Shown: in pieces, positions 1 through 12,400 of the stretch | Layout: each line of letters opens with the position of its first letter | Numbering within the stretch: position 1 is the stretch's first letter | Source: Tieghemiomyces parasiticus | Taxonomy: Eukaryota; Kickxellomycota; Dimargaritomycetes; Dimargaritales; Dimargaritaceae | Length of the DNA stretch: 27,070 bases | Assembly (NCBI GenBank): GCA_027575765.1 | Contig: JANBPT010000651.1 | Location: forward strand, 1 to 27,070 | Reading direction: 5' to 3' | Notes under the pieces: generated by a model | What the model was told of the DNA's origin: nothing | Database searches by the model: none | Seen by the model: the letters and a program-made list of their open reading frames with translations, nothing else | Made by a program: the position numbers and the translations under genes

Positions 1-425
1 ATGCACAGGTGGTGAACAGTGAGGTAGACGTAGGACTGGGCATCCACAGTGAGTAAAGAGCAGGCCAGCACTGGACCGTATTCCACATTGATGGACTGCT
101 GTGTGCGGAGAACCCAGTCGTCATAGTCATCTAGGAGTAGGCTTTCCTCGGTGACCGAGGCAATGCGGGCCAGAAAGGCGTCGGTGCTGGTGTCCTCGGG
201 AAGTGGTAGCACTGCCATAGTCAACTTGCCATCCACGTCAGTAAAACGCAGGCGTAGAATGTCATGATGCACCACCAGGGCACGGATGGCCTCCTTGAAA
301 GCGGCTAGAGTGAGAAGACTCCGACAGCTAAGTAGGGAGGACTGGTTGAAGTGGTTGACATTACGCATCCTAGGAATGACTTGGTGCATAACGGCGGTGG
401 GGGATATAGGGCCTGAAGGGTCCAT
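1..425 (-). other. NRPS E2-type domain, cut by window edge
   Basis: After T4 the protein reads SPTAVMHQ, then NHFNQS and LVVHHDILRLRF, then HHLC as its last residues in the window. FNQS and HHDxLRLRF are typical of epimerisation rather than ordinary condensation domains and match E1 here. The Asp and SW part of HHxxxDxxSW lies outside the window, so activity cannot be judged. It predicts a D residue at position four of the peptide and at least one more C-containing module downstream. Confidence 0.75.
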
Positions 426-3400
426 CTGAGATTTGGGCTCACTTGTATCCAGGATCGGCTCGGCACATTGCTCTAGACGTGTCAGCATCGGGTGCTTTAA
501 GATATCGGCCACCGTGAGCTTCAAGCCGTACTTCTTACACCGTGAGGAGAACTGGATGGCCGAGATGGAATCGCCGCCCAGGCGCAAGAAGGAGGTCGAG
601 GGAGTCACCCGGGCAGGGTCGAGACTGAGAACCTCAGCCAGGGCACGGCGTAGGGTGGCGAACTTTCCTGAGGCAGGCTGGTCGTCTAAACCGGCCGCGT
701 CGTCCAAGTCCGGCTCTCGGGGTAGAGGCAGGGCCTGGAGTGCCCGACGGTCGACTTTACCAATGGACGTCAGGGGCAGAGCCTCCATCGACACAACCAC
801 CTCCGGCACCATGTAGTGGGGCAGCTTAGTCGCGATGTGCTCCTTCAGCGCTTCGACCTTGACATTAGAGGGTGAGACGTAGACGGCCAGACACTTGTCT
901 TTGACCAGGGCCACGGCGTTGGCTACGCCGGGGAAGGCCTGGCAAGTACTCTCGATCTCACCCAGCTCGATACGGAAACCGCGTAGTTTGACCTGGAAGT
1001 CCTTGCGACCCAGTACTTGCACCTCACCATCAGTCAGCCAGCAGCCAACGTCGCCGGTACGGTATAATCGGCCAGGACCAAAGGGATTCCCCACGAACGC
1101 TTGGTTTGTCAGTTCGGGTCGTCTCCAGTAACCCCCAGCCACACCGGCACCGCCAATGCAAATTTCACCTGGTCTGCCAATAGGCACAGGGCGTAACTGA
1201 TCGTCTAGGACATGGCACTGCATATTTGCCATAGTAGTTCCAATGGTAATGTTGTCGCCAGGTCTCATCAGTCTACCATGGCTAAGAATGGTCGCCTCCG
1301 TGGGACCATATGCATTATACAGTCGAGCCCGACTAAACCATTTGGCGGCGGCACTTGCTAGGAATGCTTCACCGCCGACTAGGAGGTGGGTTATGTTGTA
1401 AAAATCCGTGGGCTCAAGGGCCGCCAGTAGAGAGGGAACCAAGAAGCAGGCGGTGATGCGACGTAAGTCGTCAAGAATCTGTCCGTCCTGGAAAACTAAG
1501 GTTCCACCGGCATGAAAGGTACCAAATATCTCCAACAAAAGGACGTCAAAGGAAAAGTTGGAAATCAGGAGAAACCGGCAGCCAGGGAGTAACTGGAAGC
1601 GTTCGCTAAATGCCAGGATAAAGTTGGTCAGGGAGCGGTGGGTGACTTGTACGCCCTTCGGCTGGCCAGTGGTGCCCGAGGTGAACACAATGTAGGCCAG
1701 GGATTCAGGAGTATGCTGAGGGGTAAGTTCTAGTATCGGCGTCTTTGTGCCATTGGTCAGGACGCGATCGGCGTATATAATTTGATCATCGGTGAAGCCA
1801 ACCTCAGCAGCTAGCTCGCCTGTGGTAGAGTGAGTCACACCCCATGGGTTGTCCAGAAGGTCAACCATATAAGTGAGTCGGTCCGAGGCGTTGTTGGCGT
1901 CCATGGGCACGCACACACCTCCCAGGAGGAGTACGGCAAGGTAGCTGAATATGAACTCAGGGCAGCGCGTAAATAACAGTGCCACTCGGTCGCCACAGCG
2001 AGCGCCTCGGCTATGCAGGGCAGCGGCAATGGCGCAGGCCCGGTGGTACACCTCGGCGTAGGTGTACTGGTCGGTGGCGGACTCCAGGGCAATGGCGTCA
2101 GCGCGGGTGGCCAAATGCTGGGTGAAGAACTGGTGGGCCAGCCAGTCCTTCTGCGCGAAGTCGATGGTGATGCCGTCGGACCACTGGCGGATCAGCGTCT
2201 GCTCTGCTGCAGGCAGGGTCATGATGTTACCAAGTATTCCAGTATGGCCAGAGACAATGACAGCTAAGCAATGGTCGATGAAGTGGACTAGGTAGTGGGC
2301 GTAGCTCGGGTTGCAGTATTGGGTCTGGTAACTCAGGTTCAGCATCAACATATCATCCTGGTCATAGAAATTGGCGGTGTACGCATACTCCGTAAAAGTC
2401 CGCCCGGAACGAGGGACGTAGTTAATCTGGTCAGTACGGGCGGAGGTCGTGGTCTCATAGTTGTCGTAGACTAGGAGGGAGTTGAAGAGGTCACTATCGG
2501 CATCCAGCTTAGCCCACCGCTTGATATCGACTAGGCTGCATTGCTCGTACGCGGTGAGGGCTCCCGAGTCAGCATTGACTTGATGGAGGAAATCGGTGAT
2601 GGTATGGTTGCGGTCAACTCTCACGCGTAGGGGTAGAGTATTGATGCACATACCCACCATACCTTCGATGCCAGGGACGGGCACGTTGCGACCCGACACG
2701 AGCACACCCAACGTCACCTCCTCATTGTCGCCCAGATACCGTGCTAAGGTTAGGGCCCAGACGGCGCGAAGTAGGGAGTTTACAGTCAGCCCCATCCCAC
2801 GGCAGAACTGTTTGATGGCGAGGAGGCTGGTGGACACAGGGTGACTAATCTCACCGTGCTCAGTTGGCTTGGCGTTGGACTCTCGGGGGAACTGGATGGT
2901 GGGGTGCAGCTTGACTCCATCCAGATTATCCCTCCAGAAATCCACCATTCCTTCCTGGTCCATTTGGGACACATGGCGGACAAAGCTACAGTATGGAGAC
3001 CGCGGTTGAACGTCGACATCGTGGTAGTACTCCAGGGATTCGGCCATAACAGTACTTTCCGACCAAGCGTCGAGCAAGGCGTGATGGAACGTAGTGCAGA
3101 ACAGGTGACGATCAGCCGGACCGCGGTAGACGGCAAAGCGAAGCAGCGGACCAGTCAGGGTGAAGCCGCGCGCCCGGTCGGCGGCAAGGTGGTGGTGCTC
3201 GGCCTGGTCAAGGCTTGTCAGGGGCTGGTCATGGTAGGTCCACTCGAAATCTGTGTCACGGAGTACCACTTGGAGGAAGGCGTACTGCGACTGGTCGGTG
3301 GGGACAAGGAACTTGGTACGCAGGATCTGGTGGGATCGGACGACCTGCGACCAGCTCTGGTGCAGTTTGGCCACGTCAAGCGGGCCCATCAGGTCGTAGA

Positions 3401-6400
3401 CCGTCTGCACCATGTAGGCGCTGGGGTCTTTGAGAGTGCTGACGAGGAACCCCTGCTGCAGGCTGGACACGGGCAAGATGTCCTCGATGGCTTCAGTCTC
3501 AACCCCCATGCTTGTGGCAACCTCAGCTGTCAGTTCCTCCATAACCACCCCAGAGGAAGCAATGAGTTCAAACGGCTGATAGGCCATCGTGGCCGAGGGC
3601 GAGCTATCAAAGTCTATGATACCAGCAAGCGCCGCAGGGGTGTCGTACTGGAATATCTGCGCGATACTGACATGGATGCCACGGTCACGGCACAGTGAGG
3701 AGAGCCTGATGGCCGAGATTGAGTCACCACCCAGTTGGAAGAAGGAGTTGTGGATATCGATCTCTCCTACGGACAGGTTGAGTGTTTGAGCCATGACCGC
3801 CACAACTAGGTGCTCCGCGTTATTGCGGGGGCCCTGCGTCGTGCTGCCTCCATCGCGAACCAGTAGCGCAGGAACCAGCTTCTTGAGAGAGCGGCGGTCC
3901 GCCTTGCCGTTATGGCTGAGAGGGAGCTGATCCAGGGCGAAGGTGGCTGTGGGTACCATGTAGGCCGGGAGACGGGCAGCAGTAAAGGCCCTGACTTGGC
4001 TGACCGGTACGCCCTGGGGGGTCACAAAGGCGTACAGCTTACCATCCAACAGGACGGCCGCCGCCGATTCGACCTCTGGGTTCTGGAGAATAACCGCCTC
4101 CACCTCGGTCAGTTCCACACGGTAGCCCCGGACCTTGACCTGGTCGTCCTTCCGGGCGATGTACTCCACCGTGCCGTCGAGCAGCCAGCGACCCAGATCA
4201 CCCGAACGGTAGAGCCGACCCTTGCCAGTGAACGGATTGGGTACAAACTGGGTACGGTTCAGCTCGGGGCGGTTGAGGTAACCGCGTGTCACACAGGGGC
4301 CGCCGAAACAGATTTCGCCCATGACTCCGAAAGGTACGGGACGCAGCTCGGAATCCAAGACGTAGCACTCCGTGTTGGGTATCGGATTGCCCACCCTGAC
4401 CTGGTCGTCCGGCCCGAGCTGGATCGAATGCGTGGCGAAGGCCTCTGCGGGGCCGTACAGATTGAGCACTCGGCAGTGACGGGCCCAGCGTTGGGCGAGT
4501 AGGGTGGGCAGGGCTTCGCCGGCTGTGATGATTTTCTGCAAGTTGGGATACTTGCCCGGATCCAGCATCGCCAAGACGGATGGTGTGATCATTACCGCCT
4601 CCACTCGCGGCAACGTGTCCAGCAGCTCAGTGCGGACCACAAGCGTGCCCCCCTGGGCCAGGGTGGTGAGCACCTCGAGGATGAGGCAGTCGAATCCCAA
4701 GGCCATGTTCTGCATGAACCGTGTCCCGGGGGCAACCCCGTGCACCTTCTCCGACTGCTGGAGGTAGCTGGCCACCGTATGGTGTTCGATCGGCACTCCC
4801 TTAGGCCGACCGGTCGTACCTGACGTGTAGATGATGTGGGAGAGGTTGGCGGGAGAGACCTGCGGCAGGGGCACCGGGGGCTGGTTGGTGGGGCTAGAGT
4901 ACATTATGGCCCCAATATCATGGACTTGGACCCTTGGCAGCTCACTGATACTGGTAACCAATGCTGCATCAGTCACGTTGGACAGGATGTGCCGCATGCC
5001 ACAGTCTTGGACGATGAGGCGAAGCCGGTCTAAGGGCAAGTCGGCATCCAGCGGTACAAAGGCGCCGCCGGCCTGCAGGATGGCGACCATGCCCACCACC
5101 AGGGTGGGGTGGCGTCGAATGAGCAGGCCGACCGGTTCTTCACGATGGACACCCTGGGAGATGAGGTGAACAGCGACCTGGGTGGCCCAGTCGAATAGCT
5201 CCTGGTAGGTCCAGCCGATAAGGCCCCTGTCGGGGTCGTCGTATTCTACGGCGTTAGTTTGAGGGGTATGCTGGACCTGCTGGGCGACCAGGTCATGCAC
5301 ACAGATGTCACAGTTGACCGCCGCAGTGGGTCGGGCGAGGACATTGGTCACAGCCTGAAGCTCATCAGGGGAGAGGAGCTGCAGGCTAGAGAGGGTCACC
5401 ACGCCTCGAGTATCCCTTCGCAGGCAGTTTACCAGTTGTGCGAAGACGCTCCGAAGGTGCTGACCCAGGGCCTCGACGTAGGGGGTGGCAAAGGTGGTGA
5501 GGTCCCAGTTAAGGTAGCCAAAAAGATGACCATCCTCCGGCTGGGCAATGGCGGTCATGGCATACTCGGCGGAGCGTACGATGGTCAGGTCAGTAAATAT
5601 GACAGTGTCGTCCACTATCTCTGAACCCAAGTCGGGCACATTCTCGTATACGAGTAGCGTGTTGAACAGATCCGAAACGGGCACGTCGCTCGGCACCCAG
5701 TTATCAATTTTAGTGAGGTGGTCGTGTTCATGTGGAATACCCAACCGGCCCTCGTCGTTCAGCCTACGTAGATGTGCAAGTACGTGCAGCTCAGGGTCAA
5801 TGTGGACTCGGCAAGGCACGGTATTAACGAGACACCCGATGAGTCTCTCGATATCGGCCAGAGGAAGGGCGCGGCCAGAAACCACGCTACCAAACACAAC
5901 GTCCTCCTGGTCCGTATAGCGATACAGAAGTAGGGCCCAGGCGGCCTTCAATAAAGTATACAATGTAAGACCGTGCAGTTGAGACAACCTCTTTAGCTCG
6001 TCTAGGCCAGCGTAGAGGCGGAAACGGTGCTCGCGCTTAGTCCGAGTGGCACTGGGATCCCTGGGTAGGGAAAGAAGTGAGGGCTGCTTGATACCGTGGA
6101 GGTAGGTCCGCCAGTACTCGGGGGCCTGGCCATCATCCTGTAGCTGGGTCAATTTGACGAAGTCGCGGAACTGCGGAGGAGCTACGGCGGTTAGAGAAGA
6201 GTCGCCTCCCAGGGTTCGACGCAGTTCGTCAAGGAGCACACCCATACCCCAGCCGTCCATTAGGGCGTGATGGGCCGCCATAATCAACCGGCAACTGCCC
6301 TTAGCTTCCCGCTTGACCAGCGCACGCAGCAATGGATCGCCAGCTACGAAGCCACGCCGCCAATTGGATGTGATATACTCGGCCTCCGTTTCCACGTGAA

Positions 6401-9400
6401 GCTCTATCCAGTCATCGACCGTGGTCCAACCGAAACGCGGCTCTTTGGTCACGACTTGGACGCCATTGCAGTAGGCATTGCTGAAGGTCGTCAGAAATAT
6501 GGTGCGCAGGATGGCGTGTCGGGCCACCACAGAGGCCAGGGCCTGGTGGAGCTGATCTGCAGTGATGTTTCCGCAGACAGTCAGGGCAAACTGAACAATA
6601 TACTCTGCAGGGTCTCTAACTGTGGCCGTCCATAGACCCTGCTGAGTTAGACTCATGGGATACAGATCGGCCACATCGGCTCGAGTCAGATGGAGCGCGG
6701 GTAGGTCGGCTGCAATCTGGTTAAGATCCGTGGCGGTGCAGTGAAGAAGAGAAAAGTGGTCTGGTGACCAAACAACGACTGGATTAACAGTTTGAAGTGC
6801 AATTTCACCTTTTGGCTCTATCGGCCTCATCAGGATGGACAACTCGACCAGGGCCTTATCTAACATAATGACCGGGACAGGTAAGCTGTAGCCGAGCTGG
6901 TGGCAGCGGGTAGATACTTGGATGGCGCTGATTGAGTCTCCACCGAGTTTTAGGAAGGTCAGGCTCGAGTTGACCGCGGCAATCTCGAGATGAAGAACGT
7001 CACTCACTGCCCGAAGGAGGGCCCGCGCCTCGCTGTTGTGGGTAGCAGGAAATGCGATCAGGCTCGATTTGTCCTGCGTACGCTGCTGATAGGAAGCAAA
7101 ATGCACTAACAGGGCCCGTTGGTCGGCCTTGCCGTTGGTCGTTATTGGGATACGGTCGAGGCCCAGGACGTGAGTAGGCACCATGTAAGTCGGAAGGACC
7201 TCACGCAATGCCGACGTGATTTCTACCTCATCATATTGGTTGGTTTTTACGAATGCCACTAGACTGCGTTCGTGGATAAGGACGTGGGCGTCTTGTACAC
7301 CCGGTAGATTGAGGATGGCCCCACGCACCTCGGCCAGTTTGATACGGAATCCGCGCAGCTTGACCTGGTCGTCACGGCGGCCCAGACACTCCACCTCGCC
7401 GGTAGGCAGCCAGCGGCCGAGATCGCCGGTGCGGTACACAGGGCCGGATGAATAAGGCAGGCGGGCAAACTTCACCTCGTTGAGATCGGGCCGGCTGACG
7501 TAGCCCGCACTGACGCCCAGGCCGCCCACGCAGATCTCGCCAACACTGCCGATGGGCACGAGCTGGTCGTGCTGGTTAACGATGTAGCATTCGCTACCGG
7601 CGATGGGCCGGCCAATGGTGACAGGCTTGGCAGGCTGGACCGTCAGCGTATGGCTGATGACGGTGATCTCGGTAGGGCCGTAGAGGTTCTGTACCTCGCA
7701 GTATGGGAGCCACTTGGCTGCCAGCTCAGTCGGCAGTGCCTCGCCCGCGCTCATGACCCGGCGTAGGTTAGGGTAGATCGTAGGGCTTAGGGAGCCCAAA
7801 ACGGAAGGGGTTAGGAAGACGCCGTCGACGGTATGCAGGGCGGCGGGGATGTCCCCGTCACTGAATACCAGCGTCGAAGACGTGCAGAGCGGGGACAGGG
7901 CCACCAGGATGAAGACGTCGAAGCCAACGGCCATGGTCTGCAAGTAGCGTGTCCCAGGCTCCGGGCAGAGCGTAGTCTCTGGAGCCAGGAGCAGGTTAGT
8001 CAGACTGGCATGGCGGATTGTGACGCCCTTGGGCTGACCCGTGGTGCCTGAAGTAAATAGTATGTATGCCAGGTCCTCAGGGTGATGGCAGTAGGGGGAG
8101 AGGGCAGGGCCAGAGTCCACCTCAGAGTGTAGGAGTTCTAGGCCTGTTAGGGCCTCCGTCCAGGTCACCTCGGTTTCAGTCATGTTCAGGACGATCGTGC
8201 ATTGGGCTGTCTCAACCATGTAGCGCTGACGCTTCTCAGGAAGGGTACAGTCCACGGGTACATAGATGGCCCGGAGTAGCCAGAGGGCCAACATGCCCAT
8301 GACGGTGGCTGGACGGCTCTCTACGATTACTGCCACCCTATCCTGCACTCGGATGCCGCGGTGCTGAAGGGTCCGGGCCAGTGTCTCAACCTGTGTGTTC
8401 ATCTCCGTATAACTCACAGTCTCCAACTGGGATTCGAGGGCCACCGTGTAAAGACTGCGCTGAACGTTATCACGGACTAAGCTGATGACACTGGTGCTGG
8501 TATCAGAAGGGTCGTACTCGCTGGGGCTCCGACCAAACTCCTCTAGTAGGAGATGCTTCTCCGCCGGGCATACCAAAGGGACCGTGGTCAGAGGTGGGGA
8601 GCTGGTGAGGGCGACCTGACAGAAGTAGAGCAGGTTGGTCCCCAGGCGCTCGACGGTAGCCGAATCGAAAAGATCCGGGATGTACTGGAGGGACATAACG
8701 GGGCTGGGACCGGAGAGATGGACTCGGAAGATGATATCATGCCAGAGGGCAGGGTGGGACTGGACTTCAGCATCCCATTCGACAGGGTCGACTGCGACAC
8801 CCACACGGACTGGATGCCAGAGCGGGTGGGCCGGCGGGCGGGGAAGTCCAGCGTAGAGGTCGTGGTCAGGGGTTAAGTGGTCCACGGAGCGTTGTAGCTG
8901 CTGCGAAAGGGCAGCGCTTAGGTCACCTAGACTGGACGCACTTGCGGCACCCTGGACTCGCACCGGACACGCCAGGTGACCTTGGGAAAGAGTGTACGGT
9001 TCTCCACGGCATACGCTATGGTTGAGTAGCACGTCAACCAGGACGTCGTCGGTACCACAGATCCTTCCGAGATAGGACCCCACAAGGGCCGTCCACAGCC
9101 CAAGCGGTGCGCCAGGGTCCCCTTCAGTGGGGCAGGATAATCCGCGGATAACCTCCTGGGCTAGGTCGAACCGACGGCGGGCTGAGCTAAACGTGGGCAC
9201 ACGGGTGCGAGGACAGTCGAGCGGTAGTTTCAGATCCGCAGAGGCTTCGGCCATTGTCTCCGTCCAGTAAGCGCGGACCGAGCTCTCTGATGGAAGGCGG
9301 CCGACGGTGGCCGTGTGTCCCATAGCGAGCGAGGGGCTAACGTCGAACACCTGGCCGTCGTGTTTCGCTCTGAAGGCCAGCTGCAGGTCCTCGATAAGGA

Positions 9401-12400
9401 ACTGGAATAACATCTCAGGTGCCAATATCTGGTGCATACGGACCACAAGACGGGGTGGTTCCGGCTGGTAGAGAACGGCCAACATATCCGTGCTGACCAG
9501 GACCTTACCAGCTGCTTCGAGGCCATCCCTACGCAGGGACTGGGAACCGACGGTGGCCTGGGTAGCTGAGGACAGACGCTTCGGAGAGAGTAGATAGGCT
9601 ACAAGCCGGCCTTCCTCCTTACGGACCACGGTGCGCAGCCAGTCCACTTGGCTTAGGAACTGGTCGAGGACCCACTGGACGTCCGAATGGGTGAGCTGGT
9701 GGGGAATGCTGAGCTTGGCTTGGTGGTAGAACTGACCAGGGCCCTCCGAGAGTTGGAAGGTGAGCCACATCTGGGCCTGGTAGGGTGTCGCCTTGATCGG
9801 GCGGATCAGCTCAGACTTGGAATCGTTCGATTGGCCTTCTGACGTACAAATAGGCGATAGCGAAGGGCTGGAACGTTTGATCACCAGTGTCAAGGCGGCC
9901 AAATCATCGCAGGCCAGGACGTTCTGCGAGTCAAGGGCGACCCCGAAACGTTGGCTGATACGGTGCTCCAGCTGGAGGAACAGGGCGGGTCTAGCCAGTA
10001 CAGACACCCAGATATCCTCACCATGAGGAAGCCCATCCCCGGTGCCCAGGAGCAGGTCGGTACAAGTCACGGCGAGCCACCTACCCACTGTGCCTAAGGA
10101 TGACCCCTGGCTCTCTGTGTCCGACACATGGAGGTATGCCTCACCTAGCTGAACAACGTCTCTCTCACTGGCGCCGGACAGGTGCGGGTAAGCCTCAAGT
10201 GAGATAAAAGCGGCAGGCACAAGGTCGGCAGGGAGGTTCACACCGGCCAGCAGAGGTCCGAATGACTCGCACGCTGTCTCGGGTGCTGAGGTGTGGGTTA
10301 CGATGCGACCGCCGTGGATGCTGACGGAATAGGGCGCAGGCAGCCCTTGTTTGGCCAGGTAATGATCTAGGACAGCGAGAGGCAGCTGGACACCGTCTGC
10401 CGTGATAAGCCGCCCGGGGCAGTTCTGGGTCGGATCAGGGAGTGAATGGGAAACCTGGGTCATCGTGGTGTCCGCAGTCGCTCTCATGAGCTTGACTAGC
10501 ATGGAGCTGACCTGCTGTACCAGTTGAATAATGTCCGCCTCACTGCAAAACATGCGCCCGTAGAAGCACTTGACGCCGACGGCATGCGGTCCGTCGACGA
10601 AATCCAGGGTGAGCGGGTACTCGGTAAACTCGTGCACCCGTACCAGCTCCAGGGTCATATCCCCGGCCTGGTGAGAACCCTGGGGGAAGTTCTCGAAGCC
10701 ACCGAGCACATGGAATAGAGGGGAGGCCGGGGTTGGACTGCACCAGGCCTGGACCTTGGCAAGACTGGTGTGCTCGAAGGGGATCATCCCGGTGGCGTCG
10801 GCCTGGAGCTGCTGGAGCCATTGGCCGATGGGTTGGTCCGTCAGGCGGAACCGCAACGGGACGGTGTTGAGGCAGGGACCGACGACGTTGGCAATATCCG
10901 CCACGTCTAGGTTACGACCTGACACCACAAAGCCAATGACGAGGTCGTCCCGGTCCAGGTAGTGGGCCAAGACGAGGGCGTAGGCGGCCTTGAGGAGGGT
11001 CGAGAGGGTCACGCCAAATCGCTGGGCGACGTCATGTAGGCGTGACTTATCGACGTCGAGGGTACAGTGGTACTCGGCAAAGCCATGCTCACCCGTGAGC
11101 TCCGTACTAAGCATGGGTGCTGGCGTGGGCTGAACACCCCGTAAATACTCAGCCCAGAACGCACGCGCCTCGTCTTGGTCCTGGTTGGCCACCTGTTCGA
11201 CCACGGTGTTAAATGAAGGTGAGGTCAGTTGGCCTGGCATGTCCGGAGAGGCGTACAGCTGGCCCAGGTCACGCAGCAACAGCGGGATCGACCAGCCGTC
11301 GACCAGGGCGTGGTGCATGGCCAGGACCAGCAGGTACTCGTTGGAACGCTCGGTGGGAAACACGTCCACCCGGACCATGGGCCTGGTCATGTCGAAGCCC
11401 AGGGCACGGTTCGCGTTGAAATAGTCGGTCAGGGAAGGCAGGGGTGCCTCGGCTAGACTCCAGGCCAGCGGTGCATGCTGTAGCACGACCTGGGCAAGTC
11501 CGTTGCCACGCGGTGCGACGGTCGGAATGAAGACGGTGCGCAGGACGCTGTGGCGCTGTGTTAAGCTGGCCAAAGCTTGCTGGAGCTGGCTGAGGACTAC
11601 TTCGCCAGACAGGGTTATGGCGGCCTGGACCAGGTAGGCCGAGGGGTCCTGCAGCGTAGCAACGAGCAGACCGCCCTGCATGGGGGTACAGGGCAGGATG
11701 GCCGCTACGTCTGAAGCAGCCATGCCGCGTTCCTCCAGGTCGGCCAGAAGGGTGTCGAATTCCTGGGCGGTGGGCTGGAGTAGCGGCGCATCGAATCGAG
11801 TGAGCAGCGGCTGGACGGAAGCCGTTGGGGTGGCGGCCAGGTGCTCGAGGTCTTGACGCCACAGGTTGACCAGTTGCCCAGCCCATTGGGTCCCATACAC
11901 CCGCGGATTGTACTCCATGACCAGGCGCAGCCGGTCCTGGTTGACGAGGGGCATGGGGTTGAGGTCGAAGATGATGTGTTCGTCGGGGGCAAAGTCGTGC
12001 AGGCCGAAGCGGTCATCCCACTCGATACCAACCGCACCACTGTCTGCGCCACCCGCGCCCGCATTGCCGAACCGACCAAAGTAGTTGAACTGGACGTCGA
12101 GGCGCTCGGGGGTTTTGGCCAGGAGCTTGGCCCGTTCAGCTGGGTCCGCCCCCGGCATGTGGCGGAGGAGGCTGTAGGGGAAACCACGCACGGGGATCTG
12201 CTGCATCGCCTCCTTGGTGTGATGCAGGGTGGCCAGGACCGAGCTGCCCAGGGGTACGTCCAGGACCAAGGGGTACAGGGCGGTGAACCAGCCCACGGTG
12301 CGACTCACATCCATGGCGTCCGACCAGGGCTCCCGACCGTGGCCCTCCATCACAAAGGAGACCTGGGTGGTACCCAACGCCTGGCAGTAGGCCCGGGCAA

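Noticed and set aside
2841..3698. 285-codon open frame on the plus strand
   Set aside because: Antisense to the NRPS C4 region, which has clear motifs in the other strand; a by-product of GC-rich coding sequence. The same applies to plus-strand frames at 433-816, 3912-4502, 11841-12503, 13222-13839 and others inside the NRPS.
11269..11886. 205-codon minus-strand frame
   Set aside because: Wrong frame relative to the NRPS, whose C1 motif HHALVDGWS lies over it.
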